The notes beneath the pieces were generated by a model. It ran no database searches and was not told the origin of the DNA. It saw nothing but the letters and a program-made list of their open reading frames with translations. Positions 1 through 9,706 of a DNA stretch of 64,000 nt are shown here, piece by piece. The stretch spans positions 227,996-291,995 of the forward strand of contig RHPI01001559.1 of NCBI GenBank assembly GCA_009103225.1, given 5' to 3'. Source of the stretch: Chlorokybus atmophyticus. Its lineage: Eukaryota > Streptophyta > Chlorokybophyceae > Chlorokybales > Chlorokybaceae. The translations under genes and the position numbers were made by a program. The stretch's first letter is position 1; each line of letters opens with the position of its first letter.

Positions 1-777
1 AGTTGCCGTGGAGAATTACGCGGCATAACCGGTAATGGCTGGTCATGACCGGACGCGACCTAGCCCTGCCGGTCATGAAGGACCAAGATGTGCAGGTACA
101 ATTGCGGTTCAAGCTGGGTTGCATGTAATGCCGGTTAATGCGGAATAGGCTAAAAAGGGCTTATGAAGCATTGATAAGCAATACACAACCTCTCATGGTA
201 GCGACTTTTGCTACCATGGCCTAGTCGGCCAAGCCCCGCGTTACAGGTGAGGTGAAAAGCCATCAACGCCTTTTCGCCCACATCGTGCTAACATATTAAA
301 TTCTTTTTCCCATATAGGTCTCCAAGAGGTACCAGCATATGCCACTAGCATATGCCAACATGGTGTGACACATGTCACCTCAACCATGCTTATCAATTAC
401 TATTGTATCTCACACAAACTCTGGTGTGACACATGTCTCATCAGAAACTAGCTGATGGCATGTACACTGATCAACTCTGTGCGAGCTGTTTATCAATGCC
501 TTGTATAGTTCATCTTGCCCAAGGCTCATGAGCACAAGGTTTAACTGTATGAGCGAACCACTTAGGTACTGCACACACCTAAGCAATTGCACTCCCATAC
601 AATCATGATGTCAACATAGTAGCCTGAGAGTGAGTATGCCTTGCATGTTAGGCTTGACAGAGATCGAACAATGGTACAAGTACCTTGCTAGCATTTTCAA
701 CTAGTCATATGGTAATGCAAGTACTCTCTAGACGGCACCTTTCGACCTTTTCTTTCTTAATGTGTATACTCCTTGCT
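1..777. other. Left flank, no gene seen
   Basis: No credible coding region. The first 80 bases carry several CCGG-centred motifs (ggtcatgaccgg, ccggtcatg) like the subterminal motifs of transposons, so this may be the edge of another element. The 16-mer tggtgtgacacatgtc occurs twice, at 361 and 422. Confidence 0.5.
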
Positions 778-780
778 GTA

Positions 781-815
781 CACACGGATTGACGTTCAAG
801 GACCATGAATGGTCC
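781..815 (+). repeat. Left terminal inverted repeat of the CACTA-like element
   Basis: 35 bp beginning cacacggattgacgttc. Its last 16 bases form an inner palindrome (ggaccatg/atggtcc). It pairs with 6704-6738 with three mismatches. Confidence 0.8.
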
Positions 816-819
816 GTGA

Positions 820-1045
820 CGCAGGACCGGGATTTCCCCCTGCTCAATGAAATCGGTGGACCTTGCATGGTCTGTTTTTCATCGACAGTCGGACCATTCA
901 CGTGAATGGTACCATTGTCCCTTGGTACGCACCACTTAAGGTCCGGCCGATTACTGTTGCGTCAGGACCAAGTATGGTCCAGCCATCGGACCAGGGACAA
1001 AATCATCACAATACTTCAATAACTGGTCCGGCCAGCGGACCATCG
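820..1045. repeat. Left subterminal repeat cluster (GGACCAT motif)
   Basis: At least seven copies of ggacca or tggtcc in both orientations, several as near-palindromes such as accaagtatggtcc around 968. In CACTA elements such repeats are the transposase-binding sites; that role here is inference. Confidence 0.6.
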
Positions 1046-1206
1046 ACCGAAGTTTAATATGAAACAATGTAAACAGTAGTGCAACTGCAGTAAAAGTTGA
1101 GACATCTTTGCCGGCGGCACCGGCCACGCCCAACCTGCGGCGCAGGAGGCCGCGGCCAGCTCCGCGGAGTTAGTCGAATGATTAGTCAAGAACACACGCA
1201 TCGGCC

Positions 1207-1252
1207 GGATTCGAACCCAGTATCTTTAGCATATCAAAGACGACGCCCTAAC
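1207..1252 (-). other. tRNA-like sequence, 3' half (B box), cut by the hAT insertion
   Basis: On the minus strand 1217-1207 reads GGTTCGAATCC, a perfect RNA polymerase III B box / T arm. Upstream of it on that strand lies a 5-bp stem (tcttt/aaaga) closing an 8-base loop like an anticodon arm. The matching A box is 3.3 kb away at 4555-4545, separated by the hAT element, and the 8-bp target duplication lies between them. The acceptor stem does not pair and the loop is one base too long. This is therefore a tRNA pseudogene or the head of a tRNA-derived SINE, not a working tRNA. Confidence 0.5.
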
Positions 1253-4200
1253 CAGTGTTGGGCATTAATTGTTAACCTGTTAACCATTTACCGTATTAAC
1301 AGGTTAATGTTAACCATTATCAGTTGACCCATGAGATCATGGGTTAACAGGTTACGTCGAGTTACGCTCTTAGCGTGTCTCAGTATCAGAGTTACGCCGC
1401 ATGTAGCGGTGTATCTTGCAGCAGTACTTGGCGGGAAACTTTACCTTATTGCAGCGGCGGCGGCGGCGGCGGCGGCGCTGGAGACCAGCGGCGGCGGCAA
1501 GGAAGCGCACCTAGAGAGTCCTAGGATGCTTGCTGGCGACAAGAGTCCTTAAGGTAAGCACATATCTTTCCATGCTTAGTGCATTTGCTGAGCTAGCAGC
1601 GAAACCATCTGCATGCACGTATTGTGCTGTCGTGAAGCACTCTTTGTGCAGTCCTGTAGGGCATACAGTGCAGGTTACAGGCTGCAGCAATGCAATGTTG
1701 TTGGTTCTCAATGTTGTATGAATCAGTGCAACGCAGCATGTCTTCTTGAAGACTATGTTTATATATATATATATAAGTTTTTCTCTTTGTTGTGCAGTTC
1801 CCTATGTCGTCTGTGGCCGACAATGTAGGCCTCAAACGCAGTGAAACAAAACTTGCAGTGTGGCGGTACTTTACAAAGACTGCAGATAAACGCAACGGTC
1901 ATCATTATGGGGCCATTTGCAAAGCTTGCGTGGATGCAACCGGATGTGTGCCTGATGCTGGGCACTGTTTAGGAACAAACAAGCACATGCATGCGCACTT
2001 AGCTGCATGTCAGCACTGCAACTCAGCTACACGAAAGGTTGGGAGGGAAAATCGTGATGATGGGCGTGAGAAGAGAAAGGCGTCAGGGGAAGATGTGTCG
2101 CAATCCAAATTTCGTGGAGTTCCTTCCTGAAAGATGTGCCATTGAGTGCATCTGACGACCACAAGTTCCATAGTTTGCTAGTGAGAGCAATTGTTGCTGG
2201 CAATTGGCCGTTCAATAGCATGGACATTCCAGAAGTTCGCAAGTTGTTTGAGTTTTTTAGGCCTGCTGTGTTTCTGCCTTTTCGAAAGAAAACAAGTGGT
2301 CCTCTCCTTAACAAAGAAGTTGCTGTCGCGCAAGCGGCAATGCATGAAGCTTTGAGCCAGAGCAAAGGTCAGCACTAGCTCAGAGTGCAAGATGGTCGTG
2401 CACGTGCACACATGTGCATACATGTGATGCTAGCATGCATCTGATTGGTGCTGCTGCAGGATGTTGCCTGGTACTTGATAGTTGGACCAACATTGTTCGC
2501 CGCCAGCTGCTGGCATTTACTATCATCACGGATGATCGGCAAGTAAGTGACACCTGACATGTTGAAGGGGGGCAGGTTGCGGTTTTGCATGAACATGGTT
2601 GTACTGCCAGGTGTTTCCGCATCGTTGTGTTGACATTACTGCACAGCGCAAGCTTGCCGAGGGCTTGGCAGACATCATTCTGGAAGAAATAGATCTTATT
2701 GCTACCACTTTCAATGCGACAATCATTGCAATTGTATCCGATGCTGCAGCAGACTGCCGCAAGGCCCGCCGGCTTGTTCTTGAGAAGCATCCTCATATGA
2801 GTTCATTGGATTGCTACGCTCACCAAGTAAGAAGCTGCATGCGGCTGCCTGCATCGCACAGTCATTGCTTGTTGCAAATGCTTGATGTACTTAGCTTGAT
2901 ATGTATTGCAGGGCAACTTGCTGGTGGGTGACTACTTCAAGGTGAACAAAGATGCTACTGACGCTTTGAAAGACTGCACGGCAATCATTAATTGGTTTAA
3001 CAACCATGCTGTTCCTCTTGGGCGACTACAAGGTCGCATGAGCAGCCCCAAGGCGCTCAAAGTTGCAGTGTCCACACGATGGGGATCGCAAGTAGACGCC
3101 ATCATTCGGCTGCTGCAAGTCGAAGGAGACATGAGGACGTTGTGCTTGATGTCACGCCGCGAGCTGGTGCAGTCCGTGGGGTCTGGTGCTGATGTGAAAA
3201 AGAAAGCGGAGGGCATTATGGATTTGGTTAGCAAGCAAGCAATGTGGACAGCACTAGACCGCACGGCTCATCAGCTTATGCCACTCAAGGTCGTCATCAG
3301 AAGCTTGGAAGCTGAGCAAGCACGCTTAGATGATGTGTTTGAAAAGTACGATATGTTATATCAGCATTTTCGTGGCATTGGGATCGTGGATAGCTCTGCA
3401 GACATTGCAGCATCTGGTGAGGACCAAGTTTTGAGCACCCATCTCCTGGAGAGTCTGAAAAAGCGTTGGGGTAAAATGGAGCAGCAACTCTTTGTGCTAG
3501 CGTATGTTTTGAACCCGGCAAGGCAGACTGAACATCTTAACACAGCTGAACCTTTTCTTTTTGATGTCAACTTGGCCTTAATGGCCGAGGAAGCTTACAA
3601 GAGGGTGATTGAGAATGATGAGGCTGCAGGCAAGCGCTGCTTCCAGTCCATGACAGAGTATTTGTGTAAAGAGAAGCATTTTGGCCAAGTTCTCCTAACA
3701 AAAGTAGCAGAGAAGCCTTTGCTCTTTTGGAAGTTGATGCGCCAGCTATCTCCAGAGTTGGCAGCACTTGCTGAGCGTTTGTTTGCCGTGACGGTGCACT
3801 CGGCTTCAGTCGAACGCCTCTTTTCCCCGCTTGGCAACATTCACACCAAGCGGCGCAACCGCATGCAAGTAGCACGAGCAATGAAGATGGCGGTGGTCAA
3901 GTTATCTCTCCCCCCTCGCAAGCGCTCTGCACCTTCAGTTGCAGTGGAAAGCACGTGCGTGTTGCGCATTTGCATGCATAAAATGATGTCAAGCCTATGC
4001 GACATGTTGCTTATGCATTGTGATGCAGGTACATGCCTCAGCGCGATGTTGTTGTGATTGATGATGAAGTGGTGGAAGGTGCTACCGAGCATGCGGTGGA
4101 GGAGACGGTGCGCGAGTCTTTAGAGGTTGGATTGGACCCGTGCGAGGAGCCAGAGTTCATTCTGGATGAAGAGCAGTTTATTGTTGACATTGCATTACTG

Positions 4201-4537
4201 ATGAGGGGAGTAGATAATGATGAGGATGAGTTAGATGAGCAGGCTGAGTACATGCTTAAGGAAAGGTGCCCGTTAGGCAACTTGTTTAGCTCCACCTACC
4301 AGCCATTGAGCTTTGCAGCATAGCAGACATGGAGGTTGAGTGACGCAGCTTGTTTGGAGCTTAAATGAGATTGCAACTGTTAACCTGCTAGCGTATCTCG
4401 CTCAGCTTGTCGAGAGCTCTCGATTGACAGTACTTTTACCGCAAACCGAGCATGTGCGAATCGTTAACCAGGCATTAACGTTAACTTATTAACCATTAAC
4501 GTTAACAGCGATCAACTTGGGTTAATGCCCAACACTA
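1253..4537 (+). mobile_element. hAT transposon, full length
   Basis: The termini are 16-bp inverted repeats (1253-1268 and 4522-4537) of the form (C/T)AGTGTTGGGCATTAA, matching except at the outermost base. The octamer GCCCTAAC flanks both sides (1245-1252 and 4538-4545), an exact 8-bp target duplication as hAT elements make. The subterminal regions hold many GTTAAC/TTAACC motifs. The element encodes a BED-finger hAT transposase on the plus strand. Identical target duplications and near-identical termini suggest a fairly recent insertion, although the gene has a frameshift. Confidence 0.93.
1804..4323 (+). pseudogene. hAT transposase (BED zinc finger), six exons, one frameshift
   Basis: Would cut and paste the surrounding hAT element. 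The start is ATG 1804 after a pyrimidine-rich leader. Exons read: 1804 to about 2120, about 2120-2367, 2460-2542, 2611-2826, 2912-3954 and 4029-4323; all later junction phases agree, giving about 730 residues. Visible are a BED-type finger (C-x2-C, later H-x4-C) within the first 80 residues, the motif LDSWT with the first catalytic Asp in exon 3, IVSDAAADC with the second in exon 4, a TRW motif in exon 5, and the hAT dimerisation signature SVERLFSPLG near 3806-3835. The acidic C-terminal exon is rich in Asp/Glu. Between exon 1 and exon 2 the frame shifts (TGA at 2128-2130) with no plausible intron, so this copy is probably inactive unless the indel is an assembly error. Confidence 0.88.
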
Positions 4538-4544
4538 GCCCTAA

Positions 4545-4562
4545 CCACTAAGCTACAAGTGC
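4545..4562 (-). other. tRNA-like sequence, 5' half (A box)
   Basis: Minus strand 4555-4545 reads TAGCTTAGTGG, a good pol III A box / D arm. With the B box at 1217-1207 it forms one tRNA-like unit interrupted by the hAT element; the shared octamer GCCCTAAC is the target duplication within the D arm. Confidence 0.5.
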
Positions 4563-6421
4563 ACGTACCGGTAGGGTCGCATGGCAACCTATATCATGTA
4601 GTTTATTGCATGCGCCGACAGCCGCTTGGCGACTGTCGGCCGGCGGCAGTAATTGCCGATGGACAGTCGGAGATTGTGTGTCACTTTGATAGGCTCATAG
4701 GCTGAGCCTATGCAATTGTAGCATTTATAGGCTGTACCAGTTACATGGACGGTGGTAAACTACATACCGGTAGCCGCGAACTCGGCGGTTGTCAATACGC
4801 CAGTACAATTTGTAGACTTGTTAGGGCTGTCATTGTGACAATGCTTAGTGATAAAGTATAAAGGGTAAAGTGCCCATACTTCGGACACTTATTTAAGGAT
4901 AGGTCGCCACGGGCCCATCGCCGGTCCGTTTCCAGAGTGGGTTGGCTTGTTGGAACGCTGACTTTATGAGCTTTGCAACGAACTGTTCCGCTCAATTATT
5001 GGTTAACAATTGCGTTCACCACACCCTCTCAAAGGTGAGGGTGTGCTGAAGTCTCCGGAGAAAGTAACTTTGCCTAACTTCGGACAAGGGCAGACTGACC
5101 GTGACTTGTTACAGGCGGTAGCAGGGTTATAGACCTATTTTCGCCGTAACTTTTGCAATGGGTGACCATATAGCCAGCCCTTTTAAGGACCGATTATAGA
5201 CAATAAGGCGGTCACATACAGTTAAAAATCACCGCAAACCGCCGTTTCTAACGCTATCCTTGAGGGTTTAAAGTTTACAAGTAACGTTGAATTTGCACTC
5301 TTAACTACTTTTGCGGCGTTGATACTTTAGCAATTGAACTGCAACTTTGTAGTTAGTGGTGTCTCGTTAATAGCTACAAAACAAGCTATTACTTGCCCCT
5401 TTTGGCCGCCAGTAGGCATTACAACCGGCCAGCACTCAGTGTGTCCGAAGTTACGCAAACGTCCGAAGTTAGAGCAACACACCCTAGTAGCCAAATTGCG
5501 ACTGTCAATGCATCCAGTGTACCTTATCGAGCTGTCGATGATTCTGTGGTCGCATGAGGCTTTTATAGGCCATTTATAAGGTTATACAAGTAAGGCTACA
5601 AGTCATAACATCTAACATTGCTTGCGCTTTCGTTTTGTACAAATCATCAAAACCAAACATACTATAAACTACGCCTAGCAATGCAACATGCGAACAGCAT
5701 CAACATATGTATTTATGATATGATGTTAACGGTTGTGAACATTATGATAATGTAATAACTAACGAACTATATATAATGTAATTAACACGCGCAATGCATG
5801 GATGTAAATTTGATATAGTTATTTTTTAGACCATGTAATTGTACAGTAATCATAATACTTTGTACAATCATATTCTTATACATTTTTTGAGATGTATATA
5901 ATTTTGCATATGAAAGGTCTACTGCACATGTGTACGCGCATCAATATACTTACAACAATGTATGTACATGAAATAATAGATATGAAGTAATTGCACGGCT
6001 GTAAATTGCGGCCGCAATACGTCAACAATTTTTGCTTGTATACCTTAAGCCTATTCCTACATGCACACACACACACGTATATTTATCTACATATATATAC
6101 ATATGCATGTATACATATATGTATATGTGTATATATACACATATATCTATATGTATACACATATCCATTTATACATATATAGGCCACAAGTGGACAGCCG
6201 CAACTGGTCGGCGGCTGTCAAGTTTCAATGTACATGGACAGCCGGCTGTCAACATACATTGACAGCCGCCGGCCATTTGCGACTGTCCACTTTATGGTAA
6301 GCGGCGACAGTCGGTGCGGCCTGTCATTTGTTAAATGCTGATACACACAATGTACCTATGTACATGCAGTAATGATACTTCAGTCATGGTACACGTGTAG
6401 CGCGCCCTGCAGGGCCGCCAA
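4563..6421. other. Interior of the CACTA-like element, no gene
   Basis: No credible ORF. GACAGTCGG/GACAGCCG motifs cluster at 4615-4675 and again at 6190-6325 in both orientations, possibly the ends of a further nested element. The motif acttcgga/tccgaagt recurs near 4879, 5078, 5446 and 5462. A small hairpin (cacaccctc/gagggtgtg) sits near 5020-5045. The stretch 5600-6180 is AT-rich. Confidence 0.45.
6061..6180. repeat. Alternating CA/TA microsatellite
   Basis: A (CA)n run followed by about 100 bases of alternating purine-pyrimidine TA/CA/TG sequence. ORFs drawn across it are artefacts. Confidence 0.8.
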
Positions 6422-6424
6422 CCA

Positions 6425-6703
6425 GCAACATTGCTGGTCCCATACATGGTGCGGCACGGACCATGTACGGTGCGCGGCTGCCGGGCCGCTGAGCCGCGGG
6501 CCCACTCCTGGTCCGCATCCAGGAACCAGCGTAGAGTACTGGTCCGTGCCGCACCATACAAGGTGCGGCACGGACCATATGTGGTGCGCGACTGCGCGCC
6601 AGGTATTGGGGCCCCAAAAGAGCCATGGACGGTCCGTCCCTCGCGGACCAGACACTCGTGGTCCGCGGGGACGGACCATGTATGGCCCGCGGGGTCCGTG
6701 GAA
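6425..6703. repeat. Right subterminal repeat cluster (GGACCAT motif)
   Basis: Many copies of ggacca/tggtcc, several inside a longer unit gtgcggcacggaccat (6451 and 6562). It mirrors the left cluster but is denser and more GC-rich. Confidence 0.6.
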
Positions 6704-6738
6704 GGACCATGCATGGTCCCCGAACGTCAATCCGTGTG
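6704..6738 (-). repeat. Right terminal inverted repeat of the CACTA-like element
   Basis: Reverse complement of 781-815 with three mismatches; it ends in tccgtgtg and is followed by the GTA target duplication (6739-6741). Confidence 0.8.
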
Positions 6739-6741
6739 GTA

Positions 6742-7973
6742 AACTCCTTGTGTTAGCACTTAATTCTTGCTTGAAGGGTGTAAGTGTGGTTGCTGTGCGA
6801 GCGTGCTGGTGTTGAGAGCACAGTGCATGCCTCTCAAAGAAGCTTGCCATTATCTCCTCGACGCAGCAACCGCCTCAGTGTGACTATACCACCTACGACC
6901 AATCCTTCTTTCTCAACACCCAGTAACTCGCACGGTACCGTTCATTGCATGCTTGCAGTATCATTGCTGAGTGCATACAAAGGCATTGAGATCTAGAGTG
7001 ACTTAGCACCAACTTGTGACCACCATTGTCAGTTACAACCCTGCACATCTCACATCACCCTAATGCATTGGCTCATAGGAGAGAGAGCTGTACTGGGCGA
7101 GATTCATTTATCACCTTTGTGGCACGACCATGTCATCTACACGCATGTACAGTGAGTCACATCTCCAATGAGAAGGGAGCACAAGTTTTGCACTCACATG
7201 AGAGAGAGGACAAGTTGAAAACCATCATGCAAATGGTTACCGAACACCAGCCTACACTGTAGGCTGTGACGACAGCTACCAGCACAACAGTGCCTTGCTT
7301 GTCATAAATGCTATCACCTAAGTTCAACTCTCACTAAGTGACTGACTTACCATCACTCGCTTCAGGTGTGACAGCAACTTCAACTGTGACAACAACGACA
7401 GAGCTCCACGAATGCTTGCAACAGCGTGCTTGCCAACAACGCAGTGGTGTGCCTCAGGTGTATCACGCATAGCATTTATCCATATGCTTTTATTGCGTAC
7501 ACGGCATACATACAAGACTTACGGGCGGTGGGGGCATTAGCCGTGCTATGCGACAGCACACCACATCATGCTTGCTTCGCTCCCTCGCTGCCATCAACGT
7601 CCAGGCTGACACAGCCGTGTGTGCTAAGGTTGGTTGGCTGGTTGTTTACTTGCGCGCTTCTGCTATCCGCTGCCTTGCCCCGCACATTGCACAGCACGTA
7701 GCTAGCATCAACTTTAACTTAAGCATGTTAAAGCCACCCATGGCTTTAACATACTTAAGAAATTCCGCCTACCTGCTCCTTACTGCCCTGTTTGTCTTGC
7801 TTGACCTTGCCTTGCACTGCATGCGTGTTGCAGACATGGCTATCACTTATATCTTATACATGCTATGCAAGTGCGCTTCAAGTTGGCAATGTGAATGAAT
7901 GTACTCAGTTCAAGGGCACGCACCAAATGAGCGACCGACTACAATACCGTGGAGAGGACGCACAAGCAGCGCA
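6742..7973. other. Intergenic, no supported gene
   Basis: ORFs here are short and lack coding character. One foldback is visible at about 7725-7757 (catgttaaagcca and tggctttaacata around a 4-base loop). Confidence 0.4.
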
Positions 7974-8408
7974 CTAGGCGCACTTCTTGTAGGCTGCAGC
8001 CCCAGTCGCGTCACACAGCCCGCCCTCAGGAGGTCCTCTGAGGCGCTGCTCGGGGCGGGCTGTGTGACGTGAAGGAGGCGCGGCCGCCTTGGGGCTGACT
8101 AAGGAAGCGGAGGTCGCCAGCTGGCAGCACGCGGCTCGCCCTAGTCGGCGGAGAGCCATGTGCCAGCGCAGGCAGGACAGCAGCGGCAAAGCCGTGCCGG
8201 CCTCCTGTCCGCGCAGTCCCACCCATCTTAGTAGGAGTTGAATGCTGGCGAGGCGGGTGCAATTAAGCTTGTGCTTGTAATCGGCGGTGTTCGTCGTCAC
8301 AGCCGGCGGAGTCACGGGTGGAGTCATCCTGGATGGGGGCGGCGCCATGCGGTAGAGCGCCATCCAGGCAGGCGAGGAAGCGCTAGCGCGTGAAGTGGTC
8401 GATGACAT
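7974..8408 (-). CDS. Hypothetical 144-residue ORF, weak
   Basis: An uninterrupted frame from ATG 8408 to the stop at 7974-7976, Ala/Pro/Thr-rich at the start and basic later. Nothing in it is recognised. It overlaps a GC-rich foldback at 8009-8069, and another frame is also open here, so it may be GC-driven chance. No neighbour suggests a function. Confidence 0.22.
   Translation of the reverse strand: MSSTTSRASASSPAWMALYRMAPPPSRMTPPVTPPAVTTNTADYKHKLNCTRLASIQLLLRWVGLRGQEAGTALPLLSCLRWHMALRRLGRAACCQLATSASLVSPKAAAPPSRHTARPEQRLRGPPEGGLCDATGAAAYKKCA
8009..8069. repeat. GC-rich foldback
   Basis: Perfect 16-bp arms, cgtcacacagcccgcc (8009-8024) and its complement (8054-8069), around a loop that itself contains a short palindrome (cctcagg/cctctgagg). 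Confidence 0.8.
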
Positions 8409-9140
8409 CGTGCGGCCTGGCTGGCCGGCAGCTGGCAGCGCAGCCCTAGCCAGCCAGGTAGCACGTTTGGACCTGCCTTGTCGTGTGTGTGCGTGTGTGT
8501 GAGCTTGCGCGTACGCGAAGCTTGTGCATGCAGGTGTGTGTGAGAGAATGTACCATCAACTATCCTATGCAATAACCATTCCATGCATGCCCGCACGTCG
8601 TATCACGTCAGGTGTGTGAGCATGTGTGGGTGTGGGTGTCTGCAGGCTGACATATAACGTAAGCAATCCATTTGACGTTGGCAATAAGCAGATTTGTTGT
8701 TCTCAACCTCAACTGAATTGCTGTGAACTTGGCTGGCTATGGGTCTGACCATGTCTACTGCCACTGGCAGTCAGCGGTACGAGCTGCAGAGGCTGAAATT
8801 GCTGCTGACGCTGCGAACTTTCTGACCGGCAGTGGTATATTATCATCCATATCATGGTATGAGTCTGCAGTCCAATCTGGAGTTTTAGTTCTGTCTTCGC
8901 CTTCTGGCCTCTCACCACTGCTCATCCTTGTCAATCCGCTGTGCTCTTCTCCATGTTTGAATTCTAGTAGTCACTGAATCAGAAGTCCAAACAGGCTAGG
9001 TAAGGCTAACAACATTGCAGACTTGTACAGGAGTTGCCGCGCGGGCTCAGTCAGGACGACAATGCCTGAGTAGTCCAGTTTCTGTGCGGCATTGGTCGCC
9101 AGAGGACAAGGTAAAGGTAGCTGTGCCTCTGAGCTGGCCA
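8409..9140. other. Intergenic, GT-rich, no gene seen
   Basis: Contains a GT/GC microsatellite around 8480-8545 and no credible ORF. Confidence 0.4.
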
Positions 9141-9706
9141 TAGAGACTGTGCGTTGCATGTATGGTCTGACTACGTACATGGTCTTGATCAGTTCAACTG
9201 CTCAAGACGACAAGTTGCACATGTCGTGCAATCGCAACGGCCAGCAGTGTCCGTGGACAGCGTCCGTGCGTCAATGTTTTCTTGCAATGCGCTTGCGTGC
9301 GTGCGTGCGTGGTAACCCCATTCTGCTGGGCAGTTGGCGACATGAGGCGCGGTGATGGCGGCGAGGAAAGTGAAGTCTGAAGCAAGAATGGCGGAAATGG
9401 TGGCGAAATATGCGGACTCGAAGTCCGGCTCAGACTCCGACTCGGAATTGGCGAGGGCGGTGTCGATGCCAGCGTGTGCGCCATTTGAACCTGAACTGGA
9501 GGTACAGACTGTGTACTGCATGTATGGTCTCATTATAACAGCGCGGTCCTGATTGGTGCCACCAGTGGGTGCATACGTCATATGCAGTCACAATGACGGC
9601 CTTCAGCATTGTTTGTGGACAGCGTCCAAGTGCTGGGTTGTTAATTATTGGTGCGTGCGTGCGGTAACCCCATTCTGCTGGGCAGTGGGCGACGCGACGC
9701 GCAGAG
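9141..9706 (+). repeat. Tandemly duplicated leader upstream of the WD40 gene
   Basis: Two diverged units about 355 bp apart share three landmarks in the same order: a gactgtg..tgcatgtatggtct block (about 9145 and 9508), gtggacagcgtcc (about 9252 and 9616) and ggtaaccccattctgctgggcag (about 9311 and 9662). Each unit is followed directly by an ATG, at 9355 and 9707. The duplication appears to have copied a promoter/5' UTR. Confidence 0.75.
9355..9552 (+). CDS. Small ORF after the first leader copy, possible alternative first exon
   Basis: ATG 9355 opens a frame whose first 48 codons are Ser/Asp/Lys-rich (SKSGSDSDSE) and end at a fair donor, GAG|GTACAG (9499). Read through, it stops at 9550-9552. 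It sits at the place in leader unit 1 where unit 2 has the WD40 start. It could be a first exon spliced in phase 0 to AG|ATG at 9707, or a relic. No known domain. Confidence 0.3.
   Translation: MAARKVKSEARMAEMVAKYADSKSGSDSDSELARAVSMPACAPFEPELEVQTVYCMYGLIITARS

Larger units (their letters stand above)
781..6738. mobile_element. CACTA-like DNA transposon, non-autonomous, carrying a nested hAT
   Basis: The ends are 35-bp terminal inverted repeats (781-815 and 6704-6738) that differ at three positions and begin CACACGGATTGACG. The trinucleotide GTA flanks both ends (778-780 and 6739-6741), a 3-bp target duplication. Both ends carry clusters of short subterminal repeats built on GGACCAT/ATGGTCC. 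Three-base duplications, CAC-starting termini and dense subterminal repeats are typical of the CACTA (EnSpm/CMC) superfamily. No CACTA transposase is seen, so the element is probably a deleted derivative. Without the nested hAT it is about 2.7 kb. PIF/Harbinger also makes 3-bp duplications but prefers TWA, so it fits less well. Confidence 0.7.

Noticed and set aside
2906-4057. Reading the long frame as a complete gene of its own
   Set aside because: It is exon 5 of the hAT transposase; the part beyond the donor at 3954 is intron, and exon 6 starts at 4029.
5020-5500. Separate transposon bounded by cacaccct motifs
   Set aside because: The motifs are in direct, not inverted, orientation and no target duplication was found.
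6061-6300. Tyr/Ile/His-rich ORFs over the CA/TA repeat
   Set aside because: They are translations of a microsatellite in several frames with no coding signal.
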